A stretch of 64,000 bases of DNA, taken from assembly GCA_015680685.1 (NCBI GenBank), contig MNCI01038278.1, positions 1-64,000 on the forward strand. Reading direction: 5' to 3'. Both the position numbers and the translations under genes were made by a program. The notes beneath the pieces were generated by a model. The model did not search any database and was not told the origin of the DNA. It saw nothing but the letters and a program-made list of their open reading frames with translations. Shown here in pieces: positions 1 through 11,305 of this stretch (its first letter is position 1; the number at the start of each line of letters is the position of its first letter). This DNA comes from Gnetum montanum (taxonomy: Eukaryota > Streptophyta > Gnetopsida > Gnetales > Gnetaceae).

Positions 1-59
1 AATAGGATGACATGTAACTTTATAACATGCTAAAATAATAAGTTTGCCACATAAGATGC

Positions 60-1385
60 TTCAATTTTTTTGCAACATATGAATTATGTAATTTTGTAGA
101 TCTATCCACCATAACAAAGATATATCGTTCCCATTTTTGATTTTGATATTTCTCCTAATAAAGTCCATTGAAATTGACATACTTTCTCATGGTGATTTAA
201 GAATAGGAAATGCCAATTACTGATCTTCTACTTCATTTTTACCTTTGAACTTATGATAGGTTAAGAATTTCATCACAAACTTGGTAATTTTAGTAGATAT
301 ACCTAACCAATAATAGCTTCTCTTAACACACTAAAGGATTTTTTCCTATTTCCATATGACTTTTCATACCTCCATAATGTTTCTCGAACAAAATCTTAGA
401 CTCAAATTCACATTTGAGAACATAGATCTTCTCATCCTTAAAGAGAATAATATTTTTGATGTGGTAATTTATTCATTGATTGGTTGTACTAATCAAAGAC
501 TCTTTGAAATCCTTCCAAACCTACCCAAAATCATAATCATTAATATAGAAATGAGAAAAATGACCCATACATTTTTAAATAAGAAGTGATGAAATTTATA
601 ACATGCACTCTTCATAATGTAGCAGCCACTACATTGCTCTTCAAAATCTTGTACTTTAAAATGAAATTCAAATTTTTAAAAATGTGTCACTCATTTGATG
701 TGTTTGATAGTTAGCTTCTTTTGGAAATTCAAAAATTATAGTGTCTTAGAACTAGTCATTAATAAGAATTCTTTGGGAAACATATAATATCTTCCATGTT
801 TGATGGCTTAGAGAATTGCATACAATTCCTTCTCATACACATGTAAGTTATCTTGATTGATTAAGGTTTTTAGAAAAGAAAGTAATTGGTATATCTTCCT
901 GTGATAGAACCCCACTAATTACAAGATTACTTGCATTAAACTTCACTTGAAAAATCTTTTGGAATTCTAGCATTACATGCATCAAATCACTTACATTCTT
1001 CTCCTTCAAAAAATCAAATATCCTTCATATGTCTTTATTTCATCTAAAGGAATAATTCTTATTTAGGAGAAAAAACATCAATCATGAAATGCCACTAAAG
1101 TTCCTTATGAATCATTTGTTGAAGCCTACTAATCTAAGATAATAATGTACCCCAGTAACATTATTTGGAGTTTGTTATTTCTAGTGGTCTTTACCTTGGT
1201 TTCCCCCATCTTCATTTGATTATTGAAAGTCACATATTCTAACTATGTAGTCTTCTTATTTATGAATTAATATTTCTTGGTGTTGATCACAAGTTGAACC
1301 TCATCCAACTTTTGGAAAATAAGCCTTACATGACCAAGATGCTCCTTCTCATTGAAGTTATACATAAGAATATCATTAAATAAGG
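60..1385 (-). pseudogene. Decayed Ty3/gypsy pol fragment (RT, RNase H, IN)
   Basis: Three pieces of a Ty3/gypsy polyprotein lie in the expected order on the minus strand. At 1267-1390 is the RT block around the catalytic motif, reading FNDILMYN then EHLGHVRLIFQKLDE, where functional elements have F(D/V)DDIL(I/V)Y and EHL.HLR.VF. The first catalytic Asp is Asn here. At about 760-960 is RNase H, with NASNLVISGVLSQ and, after stops, a YEKEL-like block. At about 95-190 is the start of the integrase core (MDFI motif). Frames are interrupted by stops and shifts. RT ends abruptly at about 1385, where unrelated AT-rich sequence begins, so the element was broken there or interrupted by another insertion. 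Lineage within gypsy is not resolvable; the RT looks more chromovirus-like than Athila-like. Confidence 0.7.
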
Positions 1386-2997
1386 GATGGCTAGGTTGCT
1401 TGTTAGGCAAGGATGGAGAGAGAAAAAAGAGAGTTAAAATAAAGAGATTGTAGAAGATGATGTATATCTTTATAGTCAAGTGTATGTAATCTTGGCAATA
1501 ACTCTCTGTATGTTCATTTGATCTTAGATATGTATGTGAAGAGATTTTGATTAACTAAACCTTGCATTGAGGTTAATCATTGTGTGATTGTAGAGGCTCA
1601 TGCTCTATAATAGTCTTAAGTGTGTGAGGATTAAATATGATTCAGGTTGTAATTCTACTATATTGTAATCTTTTTTATTTATTTGAAGATATATACTTTT
1701 TATAGCTTTTCTAGCAATTGAGCTTTTTGCATTTTTTTTCTATTTTTAAATTTAGTATATTTGAAGGATTAAAGCAAATTAAAGTGATCCTACCTCATGA
1801 TACTTGTACTTCTTCTCACTATGCTCTAAGACTCTATATAGTTTTAAATCATGCAAAAGACCCAATTAGTTAAATGCTACATCAGACGCAAGATCATCCT
1901 AGCATGTCTCCCATCATTCCTTTCTATCTTGGTGATAAACTAGGATCACTAGGGATTGAGAATTATCCACTACACTTTTGAACATAACTTGAACTATGTT
2001 TTACTTATTGAATCCATCATTACTAGAGGCTCTCATACCTTCAAATTTATGTCCCATTTGTTCATAAATTTAAATTTGCATAAAATACTAAGACCAACAT
2101 ACAACCATTGAAAATAAAATTGAAATAGTTGAATATATAAGTGAACTATCTATTCATAATATGTCTTCCATAGTAATGGTGCCAATGATAAGGACTCCCT
2201 TTAGCCAAGATCACAAGGAGTTTATGAATTGGTACGCATGTTGAACTAGTTGTTAACATAGAGAAGAAATATAAGTGAACCATATATTTTACTTTTGTAT
2301 CATCATTGCATCTCAAAATGTGTAAAAAATATTATAATAAATACAATATATATGATATAAAATAAACCATTTTACCATAGTATAAAATTGAAGCATTTAT
2401 AATTTTTTTAGGTTTATAATTTTTATGTATTTTTATTTTAAGAATGTAATATTAAATAAACACACTTGATAGAACCCCTTATAGGATAGGTGTAATACTT
2501 ACATGTTTAAGAAAATTACAAACACACTCACATTGTAATCCTCATGGGATAGGTGTAATTTCTAGTCTCTTACATACACATGTCATAATCATCAAAGGAA
2601 TATGTGCAAATTCCAATCTCTCACACATGTGCATTACAATCCTCAAAGGAATAAGATGCAACACTAACATGCATGGGAAGAATGTTTGTAGCTTTACATA
2701 ATTAACTAATTAATACTTCATTACTAAAATAATAATAATAATTTTAGAGAATTAATTAATTAATGATATTCCATGAGGCTCACATGTATGATATTTTTAA
2801 TATTTAATGAACATTGATATTTAAAAAGAAAATGGAAATTCATGAGGTTTATTCATTTTGTTAATACGCAACTCTGCATTGATCAAGTGATTATAGGCTG
2901 CAAATAGATGATAGCACTTCGATAAAGTCTTGCTATATGAAGAAGTAAAGATTCAAGAAAACAAAAAATTAATAAGAAAAATGCACACATACCCAAG
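1386..2997. other. AT-rich stretch without recognisable gene
   Basis: No coding signal is seen on either strand. The stretch from about 1386 to 1720, with runs of T and A, may be part of an LTR that interrupted the pol relic on its left, but I could not find a matching second copy. The right part holds a weak tandem repeat (see 2460-2690). It ends where Element 1 begins. Confidence 0.4.
2460..2690. repeat. Degenerate tandem repeat
   Basis: Three or more diverged units of roughly 60-80 bp, each with a core like CATTGTAATCCTCA then GGGATAGGTG or AAGGAATA, followed by a tract rich in ACATACACATG. Confidence 0.5.
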
Positions 2998-3864
2998 TGA
3001 TGAGTCATCATAAATAGGTTGTGTCAATAGGAATGAATCAACACAACCCCATAGATAGATGGTGACATGCGTCAACGCAGATGCATCGATGCTAATGTAG
3101 ATGAAGCCTATATAAATGTGCACAACAACCACATTTATGACATCTTAAGTTCATGGCATAGTGAAGCTCTTGCAATTTAATTTCCCTAGAGTTAAAACAT
3201 TTTCTCTCTGAGTGCTTGCAATGTGAGTTAAATATATTATATAGATCTTTATTCAAACATCATGTACCTAAACATCTTGGCATGACCAAAACTAAGGATG
3301 AGATTTTTAATATTCATTGTAGTACTTGGATTAGTTTATTCTTTCGTACTTGAACTTTACTTTCATGATTGTAATAAATTAAAATACTTAATCATAAAAA
3401 CACAAGTTTGTCCACTTTGAACATAATGTATTATGCTTGGTAAACCTAGTAGTGGTCATTTGGTATACCTAGTAATTGCTACTTGGTAATTTAGTAGCAC
3501 TAATACTAGTTTAGGATGTGTATAGTAGGCTGGAATGGCTACTTATGTTAGCATAATTAGTCACTAGAGTAACTAAGTAGTTAGATAATTAATCTTTAAA
3601 CCTTCATTTATTCATCTAGCCCTTAGGATAAGAAAATATAGATAAAACTCTTACAAAAATAGACATCATAAGCCTTAACTCACATTTAACCATACATAAT
3701 AAAAACATAAGTATAAGTTAGGTAGAAAATAATCATACAATCCCTTAACTCACTATTTATGACTATGGGCAAACCTAGGAACTAAGTCTAGAAAATTTGA
3801 CTGAATCGCTAGTACATGCTTATGATTCGTATGGTTGGGTGTAAGGGATTCCCGCTACTCATCA
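2998..3864 (+). repeat. 5' LTR of Element 1
   Basis: Starts TGATGAGTCATCA and ends CTACTCATCA, giving inverted ends TGATGAG/CTCATCA. U3 carries TGCATCGATGC-type motifs and a TATA box at 3108-3117. The R/U5 part is shared with the LTRs at 28847, 34333, 38140, 46903, 48026 and 58517. It is immediately followed by a primer-binding site. Confidence 0.88.
3108..3117 (+). promoter_or_regulatory. LTR TATA box
   Basis: CCTATATAAATG in U3 of the 5' LTR. The same box sits at the equivalent position of the 3' LTR and of both Element 2 LTRs (CCTATATAAATG). Confidence 0.65.
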
Positions 3865-3865
3865 T

Positions 3866-3882
3866 TGGTGTCACCATCAAGG
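3866..3882 (+). other. Primer-binding site of Element 1
   Basis: TGGTGTCACCATCAAGG begins one base after the LTR end. With the Element 2 copy (TGGTACCATTGCC) it suggests an ancestor close to TGGCGCCGTTGCC, the complement of the plant tRNA-Asp 3' end, used by Athila elements. Most differences are C-to-T or G-to-A. tRNA-Glu is an alternative. Confidence 0.55.
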
Positions 3883-4036
3883 ACTTAGTTTAGCTAAGTG
3901 TCCTAAGTAGGAAAAGATTGTGAAATTATATAAAGACGTAGCAACAATCATACAATGTACCGCTATCATCCATTAAGGAAAGAATTAAAGAAATAATAAA
4001 ATACCAAAAACCATACTATTTTAATCTATAATGAAA

Positions 4037-4795
4037 ATGACTTCTTGTCAGAGGAACAAATCTCCAACACATACTAGCAAATCCAACCAAGAATGGGGGG
4101 CATCAAAGAAGCTCCAATAGCTGAGGATTACCTATTCTCATCCAAATCTCTATAATCCAAGTTTTACCTTCATCTTGCATCAAGATAAACAAATGTGCTG
4201 GAGGGACATGGAAGACAATATTATGTTGCCTTTAGATCAATCTGTTTCCATCATGTTGATGAAAAATATCATTAGGCTAGGAATCATTGCACTTAACTTA
4301 GAATATAAACTCCAAGACTACACTTACAAGGAGTATCAACCTACTGATGCCCAACAAAAGAAAGATTGGTAAAAGTAAGTGCGATATGAGGCTTATAAGG
4401 GAAATAGGATCCCAACACATTTATTCTTGCAATAGCATAAATAGAATAAGGACTTATCTTCTTACAAATAATAATACATAAATTCTCCTCCTTTTTATAA
4501 TGAGGAGGCCCCTAATAAAAGGTTACAGTTAACTTTGAAGATCCTTGGTGATGGGAAAGCTGGGTGTCATAACCAAGGATCCTCAAGAGATAAAAATCCT
4601 AGCCATTCATCCAAGGGCAAGGATAATGATCCATAGAAAGACAAAGAAAAGCACAAGGATTAGGATAGGAACTAAAGAAGAAAAACTTGTAGACACCATT
4701 ACCCTAGTTCTCCTTCTTCATCCTCATCATCCTCTTTGCCTTCATCATCAAACTTTGATAGGAGAAATAGGAGTTGAGACAAAAGGATGAATAGC
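4037..4795 (+). pseudogene. Element 1 gag, N-terminal part
   Basis: Aligns with Element 2 gag from its ATG at 47876: both begin M-[AT]-S and share a lysine/glutamine-rich N-terminus followed by the block YTYKEYQPTDAQ. From about 4545 the frame turns charged (repeated DK/KDK) and then serine-rich, encoded by TCATCATCC-type runs at 4707-4750. It ends in an arginine-rich repeat with a 14-residue period (DRRNRS.DKR). Several stops interrupt the frame. The gene is cut at 4796 by insertion E and resumes at 18921. Confidence 0.7.
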
Positions 4796-5493
4796 CTGTT
4801 AACCTTTTAGTAAGTCAAAACCTTAAGGAAAATGAAGAAATTGAATTTTTCTAGTAAATAATATTTTTTAGGACATAAACAAGAACTCTATAATAAAATT
4901 TAAGAACTCAAAAAACTGAGATCCACAATGAGATGTCAAAATGAAGACTACATGGATAAGATGAGAGGATGGATGAAAATGAAGGCTACAAATCAAATGA
5001 AGATGCTCCAAGGACTAGGAAGAAGGTAAATTGATAGGAGAAAGCCTCAGAAGATAGAGCTCAAAAGTTGAGGATATGTCTCTTATAAATAGTAGATGTC
5101 TACATCCAAGAGTAGACATCTTGTTGTAGACATCTAACTATAGATGTTCCATTTTTTAGTGTGACATCTCTCTTGAATTGAGGTCAATCTCAGGTAGACA
5201 TTCTAACTTCAAACTAGAGATCTATACTAGCTATTTGATAGCCATTTCAAAAATTCCAAGGAGTTCTCAGAAACTTCAAGGTTATAAGAAGATGTCAAAA
5301 TCTTGGGAATTGTGCAAAAATTGTTCACATTCAAACTCATCATGGTCTATTCTATGTAATTCTATTTTTATCCCTCATTGGAACATCATTTTCTTGGTTG
5401 TAAGTTGTACTAAGTTTCAATTACAAGGACTTGTAAATTTAGTTTCATTATTTCATTATGTCTTTCTCTCTTTCTTGTAGTCTTATAGGGTTG

Positions 5494-5498
5494 ATGTG
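5494..5498. repeat. Left target-site duplication of D
   Basis: ATGTG precedes the TGTAAC end of element D and is repeated perfectly at 18526-18530 directly after the other end. Confidence 0.85.
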
Positions 5499-7138
5499 TG
5501 TAACGACTGAAAATGTTGGTGGTTGAAACACTGAGGTCCATGTGTGCACAACCTAACCTTGAATCCATCTGAGGGCCTGCTAGAGGCAAAGATGGGATGC
5601 CTTGAACCTTTTGACTAATCAAACAGGGATTTATCAAATGCAATAGGGGTGCATTATGGTTAGTTGTAGTGCTAATGCAAAATGGTGTTAAGTGTGCAAG
5701 CAGTGTTTGTGATGTTAATGGTGTCAGTAGGATCAAGTTTAGTTAAGAGTTTCAACGAAATGGGTGGCATCAATGCATGTAGACCATTGCCTAAGCATAG
5801 TTTTAGGTGCCGTTATGTGGTAAAACAACAAAAATTGAAAGTAAAGTGCAAAAAATGCAAAGAAAGAGAGAGATAGAAATGGAACACCACTCCAAATGGG
5901 GTTGAGCATAGTTAGCACCAAAAGGGGTTGGAAGGTACATGATGTACAACAAGTGTAGTTGATAGCATGGTCACAATCTTAAGAGTGTTTGGCCATGAAG
6001 ATTGGTATTTTGTCGAGGTGTTTGTGTCTGTTGAGTTGGCCACTACAGTGTACCATTGGCTGCGGTGTTCTAGTGGACTACGGTGGTCTGCAACTTCGCC
6101 AATATGCCTTTGGTTCTCTACCAAGTGCTCCTTATGTTTGTCAAGTCTTTGATTTTCCAATTTACCAAACTTGAAAACTTTGAGGGCATAAGTATTTATA
6201 GGCCTAGGATTAGTAGAAAATGTAGGATGGGTGCCATGTGGTAGAGGGGATGGTTGGGACTACGCTCTCACCTAACTACACTCTCCATTGGGCTAGTGTT
6301 TTTGTGCTTTGTTGTGCTCTACTAGACTTTGTAAGACTATGAGAATATGACTATGTTGCCAATTGCATGTGTATGCACTAAGAAGACTACAAGGTACCTA
6401 AAAAATGCAACTTGAAGACTACGCTCTCCATGCTCTTGTGTGGGGTCAAGCATAATTACAACTTGGGGCCAAAAAAGGGGATATAAAAAGAAGAATTTCA
6501 CTAACTACACTTGTTGAAGGTGAATTGGAGTTGAGCTGAATGATGTTGCTATGCTGTGGAGGTCACTAGAGGCTATTCTTGCTAACTACGCTTTGGATTT
6601 GGGAAGAGCATAGTTCCACACTTAGGAAACGTTTATGAAACTTAGCATTCATGTTGACTATGCTCTCCACTGGAGGCTAACTATGCTTCATACTGGGGTT
6701 GAGTGTAGTCTCAAAATTAGAAAATGTTGCAAAAACTAGCCTTCGTGCTGACTACGCTCTCCACTGAAGGCTGACTATCCTCTAAACTAGGGAAGAGTGT
6801 AGTGTCAACACTTAGAAAAATTAGCCTTTGTGTTGACTATGCTCTCCATTGGAGGTTGACTATGCTTTGGGATAGTGGAGAGCATAGTCCCAGTGTTAAG
6901 GAAGTTTGAGAAAAATGAATTATTTTTTGCAGGCTATGCTCCTCACGAGAGGCTGACTATGCTCCCAACTAGGGGTGAGTGTAATCCCAAGACTTGTTGA
7001 AGCTTGTGAAAGCCTACCCTTTTGCTAACTACATTTTCCACTAGAGGCTAACTACACTCTAGGGTAGTGGAGAGCATAGTCCCAATGCTTAGAAAATTTG
7101 CAATTGGGATGTTGTAGTTCAGATTTGATGGTGTTTCA
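5499..7138 (-). repeat. 3' LTR of D
   Basis: On the + strand it starts TGTAACGACTG and ends GGTGTTTCA; on the minus strand it reads TGAAACACC...GTTACA. It matches 16861-18525 along its length. From about 6420 to 7100 it is made of about five diverged units of roughly 115 bp built around GACTATGCTCTCCACTGGAG and its near-inverse GTGGAGAGCATAGTC. Confidence 0.88.
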
Positions 7139-7153
7139 TTGGCCCCTCTTTGT
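7139..7153 (-). other. Polypurine tract of D
   Basis: Read on the minus strand, AAAGAGGGGCCAA stands directly before the LTR start TGAAACACC, the expected place for plus-strand priming. Confidence 0.7.
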
Positions 7154-7192
7154 TGACATCTAAAGGAGTGGCTCGAGGGATGTCAACAAAGA
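7147..7192. repeat. Perfect 14-bp inverted repeat next to the PPT
   Basis: Arms TCTTTGTTGACATC (7147-7160) and GATGTCAACAAAGA (7179-7192) are exact inverse complements separated by 18 nt. The left arm overlaps the polypurine tract, so the RNA could fold the tract into a hairpin. Confidence 0.75.
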
Positions 7193-8282
7193 ACAACAAA
7201 ACACCACAGCAATCTTGGCACTAATGTCACTCTTCAATGTATGGCTGAATGTCACTACATGATGTGCAAGAGTGCTATGGAGAGTGGTATGCTTGATGGT
7301 AGGTGAGAGGTAGGAGTAAAAGGTGTAGGCGATGTGTTGAGGGTAAGAGAGGATGAAGTGAAAAAAGGATGTTATAATGCAAGGACTTCATGGATAAAGG
7401 TGATCATGGCACCAAAGTAGCTTGCCCTTGAAAATGTTGACCTCTTGTTGGAGTACTTGTGAGAGAGTCAGTGTAGATTCAGGGTTGAACTAGTTACGAA
7501 ATTGTAGTGTTGCTGGGCTACTTGGGGATGTGCTCTTTTCCTTTTACTCTTTTTATTTCTTTTCTCATTTTTATTTTTACTCCTTGCTATAGGGAAAACC
7601 TACTTTAGGCTCTACACATTGATAAATGCTTGCTACAAGGTGCTTTTCATCTTGTGAGTTGCATGTCACTAGATGGACTTTGCTTTGGTCTTTGCGAAAC
7701 TATGTTGCATCTGCACAACAAGTGTTTCCTCCATAGGATGACTTGTATTACATCCACCTAGGGTTTGACCAACCAACAGAGGCTTTTCATGGGATGACTT
7801 ATGTCACATTCACCTTGGGTTCTATAGTTTGACTTGAAGAGGATGCCATGTGGTCATAGCATGTGAACATCAAAGAGTTTGCAATCTTTTCTATGCAGGG
7901 AATGAAAGGGTATTGAAATGTAGGAGTAGATGTGAGTAGGCTATAATAGGATATAATGGGATAATAGGGATGTGCACTCTTAAGAGTCTTAGCTAGTCTG
8001 ATTGTGCACATTGAAGTGATGTGGTGACTTGCTGCTACAATGAGATGTGCCTTTGCATGACCACCTAGGGCATCGTCCTGCAAACATAACTCCAAGAAGA
8101 CAAGAAAATAACACAAGGCATAAACAAAAATAGACTGTAGACAAAAAAATGTGGAAGGCCACATTAGCAACATAGGTTGCATAGATTACAAGTGATTTAT
8201 TTTGGAACTGTAGTGTGCCACCTACTTAGTGTAGAAGGAGAGTTAGGGTTATGCTCACTTGCTTGCTTGTAGAAGAATGAAA
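7193..8282 (-). other. D 3' non-coding region
   Basis: Internal sequence between the IN end and the 3' LTR. One 127-codon minus-strand open frame (8182-7799) exists, but it has no recognisable domain and no second copy here to test conservation. I make no gene call. Confidence 0.4.
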
Positions 8283-8575
8283 AAATTTATTAACACAAAC
8301 CTAGTTTAAGGTCTTGGTAGACCATGGCTTGGCTAGTTTAAGGTCCTAGGAGATTGTTGGGTGTAGTTTAAGGTCTTGGTAGATCATGTTGTGCCACATT
8401 AGTGTCATGGTTAACAACTAGTTTAAAGTCATGATGGACTGGTTGTGCTAGTTTTTAGTCATAGTGGACTTCTATGCTAATTTAATGTCATAGCAAGTGA
8501 GCTATGCTAGTTTAATGTCATAGTGGATGAATGTTGTTCCAATTTAACATTGTAGAAAATGAATGCTTACCTTGC
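8283..8575 (-). repeat. Tandem array (CTAGTTTAAGGTC units) in D 3' region
   Basis: About seven diverged units of 35-45 bp with core CTAGTTTAAGGTC(A/T)T then GTGGA/TAGA. A related array lies at 12600-12965 in the same element. Confidence 0.7.
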
Positions 8576-8599
8576 TTTATTGATGTGTGGTGTTGCATG

Positions 8600-9700
8600 C
8601 TAGATATAATACAACTTCAAGTACGAAGGGTTTATTAGATTGGTGAACTTTTTTTCATCTTGATTAGGAAGGTTGAATGCTCCATTGTCATAGGCCTTAG
8701 TGACTAGAAAAGGCCCTTCCCAGTTGGCTGAGAATTTATTCACAGGTTCATGAACGTCCTTGAGGACTAGGTTTCCTTTCTTGATCGAGCATTCATGTTG
8801 GTTGTGACAATGCTTTTGCCATTGCTTTTCTTGATACCACTTAATGTGATCAAGTCTACACATGTGCTCCTCCTCTATTAAGTTGAGGTTTATGGTTCTT
8901 AACTCATTGTTCTAACTTTCATTGATGAAGTCTAAGAGGATTACCTAGAGTGATAGGGCTTGCAATTCAAATGCAAAATGACTTAAAATCCATAGATGAG
9001 GCTATAAAATGTCATAACTATTGCTATTCGATGCATCGTGTAGTAGGCCCAAAGTGCATAGACTAGCTACTCATGTTGTTGTCTTTTTCTGTTGCTTAGC
9101 ATCTTCTTGAGAAGGTTGACGATGTTCTTATTGGTGGCCTCTACTTGGTCATTTGCTTGAGGGTAGTATGGTGATAAAAAGAAGTGCTTAATGTCGAAGT
9201 GCTCACAAAAGGCTTTGGTTTTAGAGCTACTAAACTATGATCCATTTCTGTCACTATGGTTATGGGCAAGTTGAAACAAGTCACTATGTTGTCCAACAAA
9301 AACTTGCAAACCTACTATGATGTCATCTTCTTAAGGAAAAAAACTTTGATCCACTTGGTAAAATATTCCATTATGGTTATTATAAAGCTATGCCCTATAG
9401 AAGACTTAGGCATGATGGGTTTGACGATGTCTAGGGCCCAACATTAGAATAGCCATGTGATTTGTGTTATATGCAATTCAATTGGTGGCATGTGCATTAA
9501 GTTGCAATGCCATTGGTAAGTGTCACACGTTTTGAATTTCAAGATGTAACTACTCTCTAGGTAAGGCCAATAGTAGCCTAGCCATATGATTTTTGCTATC
9601 ATTTCCCTAGGTGCTATGTGACCTTTGCACAATTCTTCATGGACTTTCTCAACAATTATTTTTGTTTTATTTTCACTTACACAAGTTATCATGTACAATT
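8600..9700 (-). pseudogene. D integrase
   Basis: The N-terminal zinc-binding region is seen at 9698-9444: VHEELCKGHIAPREM, then GYYWPYLES and a C..C pair (KTCDTYQWHC), matching the HHCC finger of Tat integrases. The catalytic core follows toward lower coordinates, with ALDIVKPIMPKSSIGHSF and YFTKWIKVF-like blocks. The C-terminal end (8863-8600) reads WEGPFLVTKAYDNGAFNL, the usual final beta-barrel motif of gypsy integrases. The frame is broken several times. Confidence 0.78.
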
Positions 9701-9799
9701 ATGTATTTTCACAAACATTTATGTACTTTAGTCTTTTGAGCAACAATTAGGTGTTACGAAGGCTCGCCTTGTAGAAGGTACACCTTGATATTGTCATAC

Positions 9800-10260
9800 C
9801 ACTATTTTGCATGGGTGGTGCTAACTATTGCTATGAATGCATCTTTGATGGTTTGCATGATAGGTGTAGTGCAATCTACCAATAAGGTAGGAAATGTGTT
9901 AAACATGGTAGGTGCTATGCTAAGGGCTAATGTTGCAAGTGCGTTGGCAATGGCATTTTTGCTTTGAGGGACATGTTGGACATCAGTAATCATAAAGTAT
10001 TGGAGTAAGTGTTTTACCAAGTCGTAATACGGCTATAAATGTTGTGCTTTATAGGTGTAAACTTCTATTACCTGATTGACCACTAGTTATAAATCACCTC
10101 AGATCACTATGTGTTGGATTCCTAGATCACGTGCTACAAGGATGCCTTCGAGGAGACCTTCATACTCTACCACATTGTTGGTGGAAAAAAATGCAAAATG
10201 ATATGTAAAGGGCCAAATCTCCCTTGAGGGGAATGTGATAATAGTAACAAATCTACCCCC
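9800..10260 (-). pseudogene. D archaeal-type RNase H (second RNase H)
   Basis: The minus strand around 10240-10060 reads FSTNNVVEYEGLLEGILVA, then a GD..LVVNQV block. At 10020-9802 it reads HVPQSKNAIANALATLAL. NN.AEYEAL, GDSQLVVNQ and ADALA.LA are the hallmarks of the extra aRNH domain of plant Tat elements. It lies between the ordinary RNase H and IN, as known for the lineage. Stop codons replace some residues after GD. Confidence 0.8.
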
Positions 10261-10677
10261 TTAAGAGGTTGAAGCTCTATCAAAATGCAAGAGTGCCTCA
10301 TAGCTATTAGACACTTGGCTAATATTGCTAACATGCTTGTCTGGGAACTTAGGGTCTATGGTAGCTTGATCGTCTATTAGTGAAGCTATGAGTTGTGTGG
10401 CTATAGCTTGACCTTTCATTGAGGCTTGCACAATATAATGCATGTAAAACTCCATAATTATTGCTGTCCATTGTGCAATGCAATTGCTTTCGTATATATT
10501 CATTATTATAGCTCGCAGTATGTTGTTCTTGCAAATGATGTTAACTTGGCTGTGGAAGAGGTAATGCCTCCACTTATTTAGTGAGAAGGCTAGGACAAGG
10601 CAATACTTCTCCACATCATTGTATCTTGTTTCATGGGCTACTAATGCTTGACTTAGGTAGTAGACCAAGGCCTCCAT
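10261..10677 (-). pseudogene. D retroviral-type RNase H / connection domain
   Basis: An unbroken 138-codon frame begins VYYLSQALVAHETRYNDVEK, matching the (I/V)YY(L/V)SK.L...E.RY..(L/I)EK block of gypsy RNase H, and continues with HYLFHSQVNIICKN and the KGQA(L/I)A-type motif of Tat elements. The length without stops is the best preserved part of D. Confidence 0.8.
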
Positions 10678-10689
10678 GCCATCATCTCT

Positions 10690-11305
10690 CTTTTAGCAAA
10701 GTAGAGAAGCAACAGACATGTCAAAAGTAGCAAGGTAGATGTAAAAAGGCTTATCTCCTTGTGGATGGTAAACCATAGGCAGTTGTACTAATTCTTACTT
10801 AATGTTGTTGAATGCTTGTTGGCACTAAGTTGTCCACTTGTCAGTTAATTGGGTGGCAAACCTGTGTATGAATTGTATCCTACCTTGCAACCCTCATAGC
10901 TCCTTAAGGTTAGCCAATGATGCCAAGTTGGTTATAGCCTTAACCTTATCAGGATCTATGTGTATACTTGCTTCAGATACTACAAAGTCAAGCATCCTAC
11001 TCATTCTAATGCCAAATACATACTTCTTAGGGTTTAACCTAAGCTTGTGTTTTAGGCAACATTTAAGAACTACATCTAAGTCATTTGCATGGTTGTGGGC
11101 CACTTTGGACTTAACTAATATACCATCTACGTAGTAATTGAGCAAAATAAGCATGTAATCCCTAAAGTTGTATGTCATTATGCCTTAATATGTTGCTCCT
11201 ACATTCTTTAGTCCAAAGGGCATCATTATGTAGCAAAACATATCCTAGGGGGTCATGAAGGTTGTGTTGAGCTAGTGCTCAAGGTTGATCCTAATCTAGT
11301 TGTTA
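10690..11305 (-). pseudogene. D reverse transcriptase, C-terminal two thirds
   Basis: Visible blocks are a Q.R(M/I)NLE-like strand, MPFGLKNVGATY, then YYVDGILVKSK (catalytic YVDD changed to YVDG), then LRLNPKKYVFGIRM and the primer-grip region to IDPDKVKAIT. The sequence stops matching RT just before the GYNQI block at about 11305. The N-terminal palm/fingers (KANGKWR..IDY) are absent and the adjacent sequence is an unrelated segment. Confidence 0.78.

Noticed and set aside
4750-4800. Possibility that the gag pieces at 4037-4795 and 18921-20560 come from two different truncated elements because they overlap by about 42 bp
   Set aside because: The overlap is better explained as a tandem gag repeat: E has TG...CA ends and a matching target duplication at the junction, and the reconstructed element length agrees with Element 2.
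5178-5480. 100-codon + frame at the left part of E
   Set aside because: Lies in the R/U5-like part of a solo LTR, is cut by the D insertion and has no domain.
5410-6174. Several overlapping 60-108-codon frames around the left D border
   Set aside because: They fall in the LTR, occur on both strands with no family match, and are broken in the other LTR copy.
7799-8182. 127-codon minus-strand frame in D
   Set aside because: Longest frame in D's 3' region but with no motif, no second copy to compare, and in a place usually non-coding. Mentioned only within the 3' region entry.
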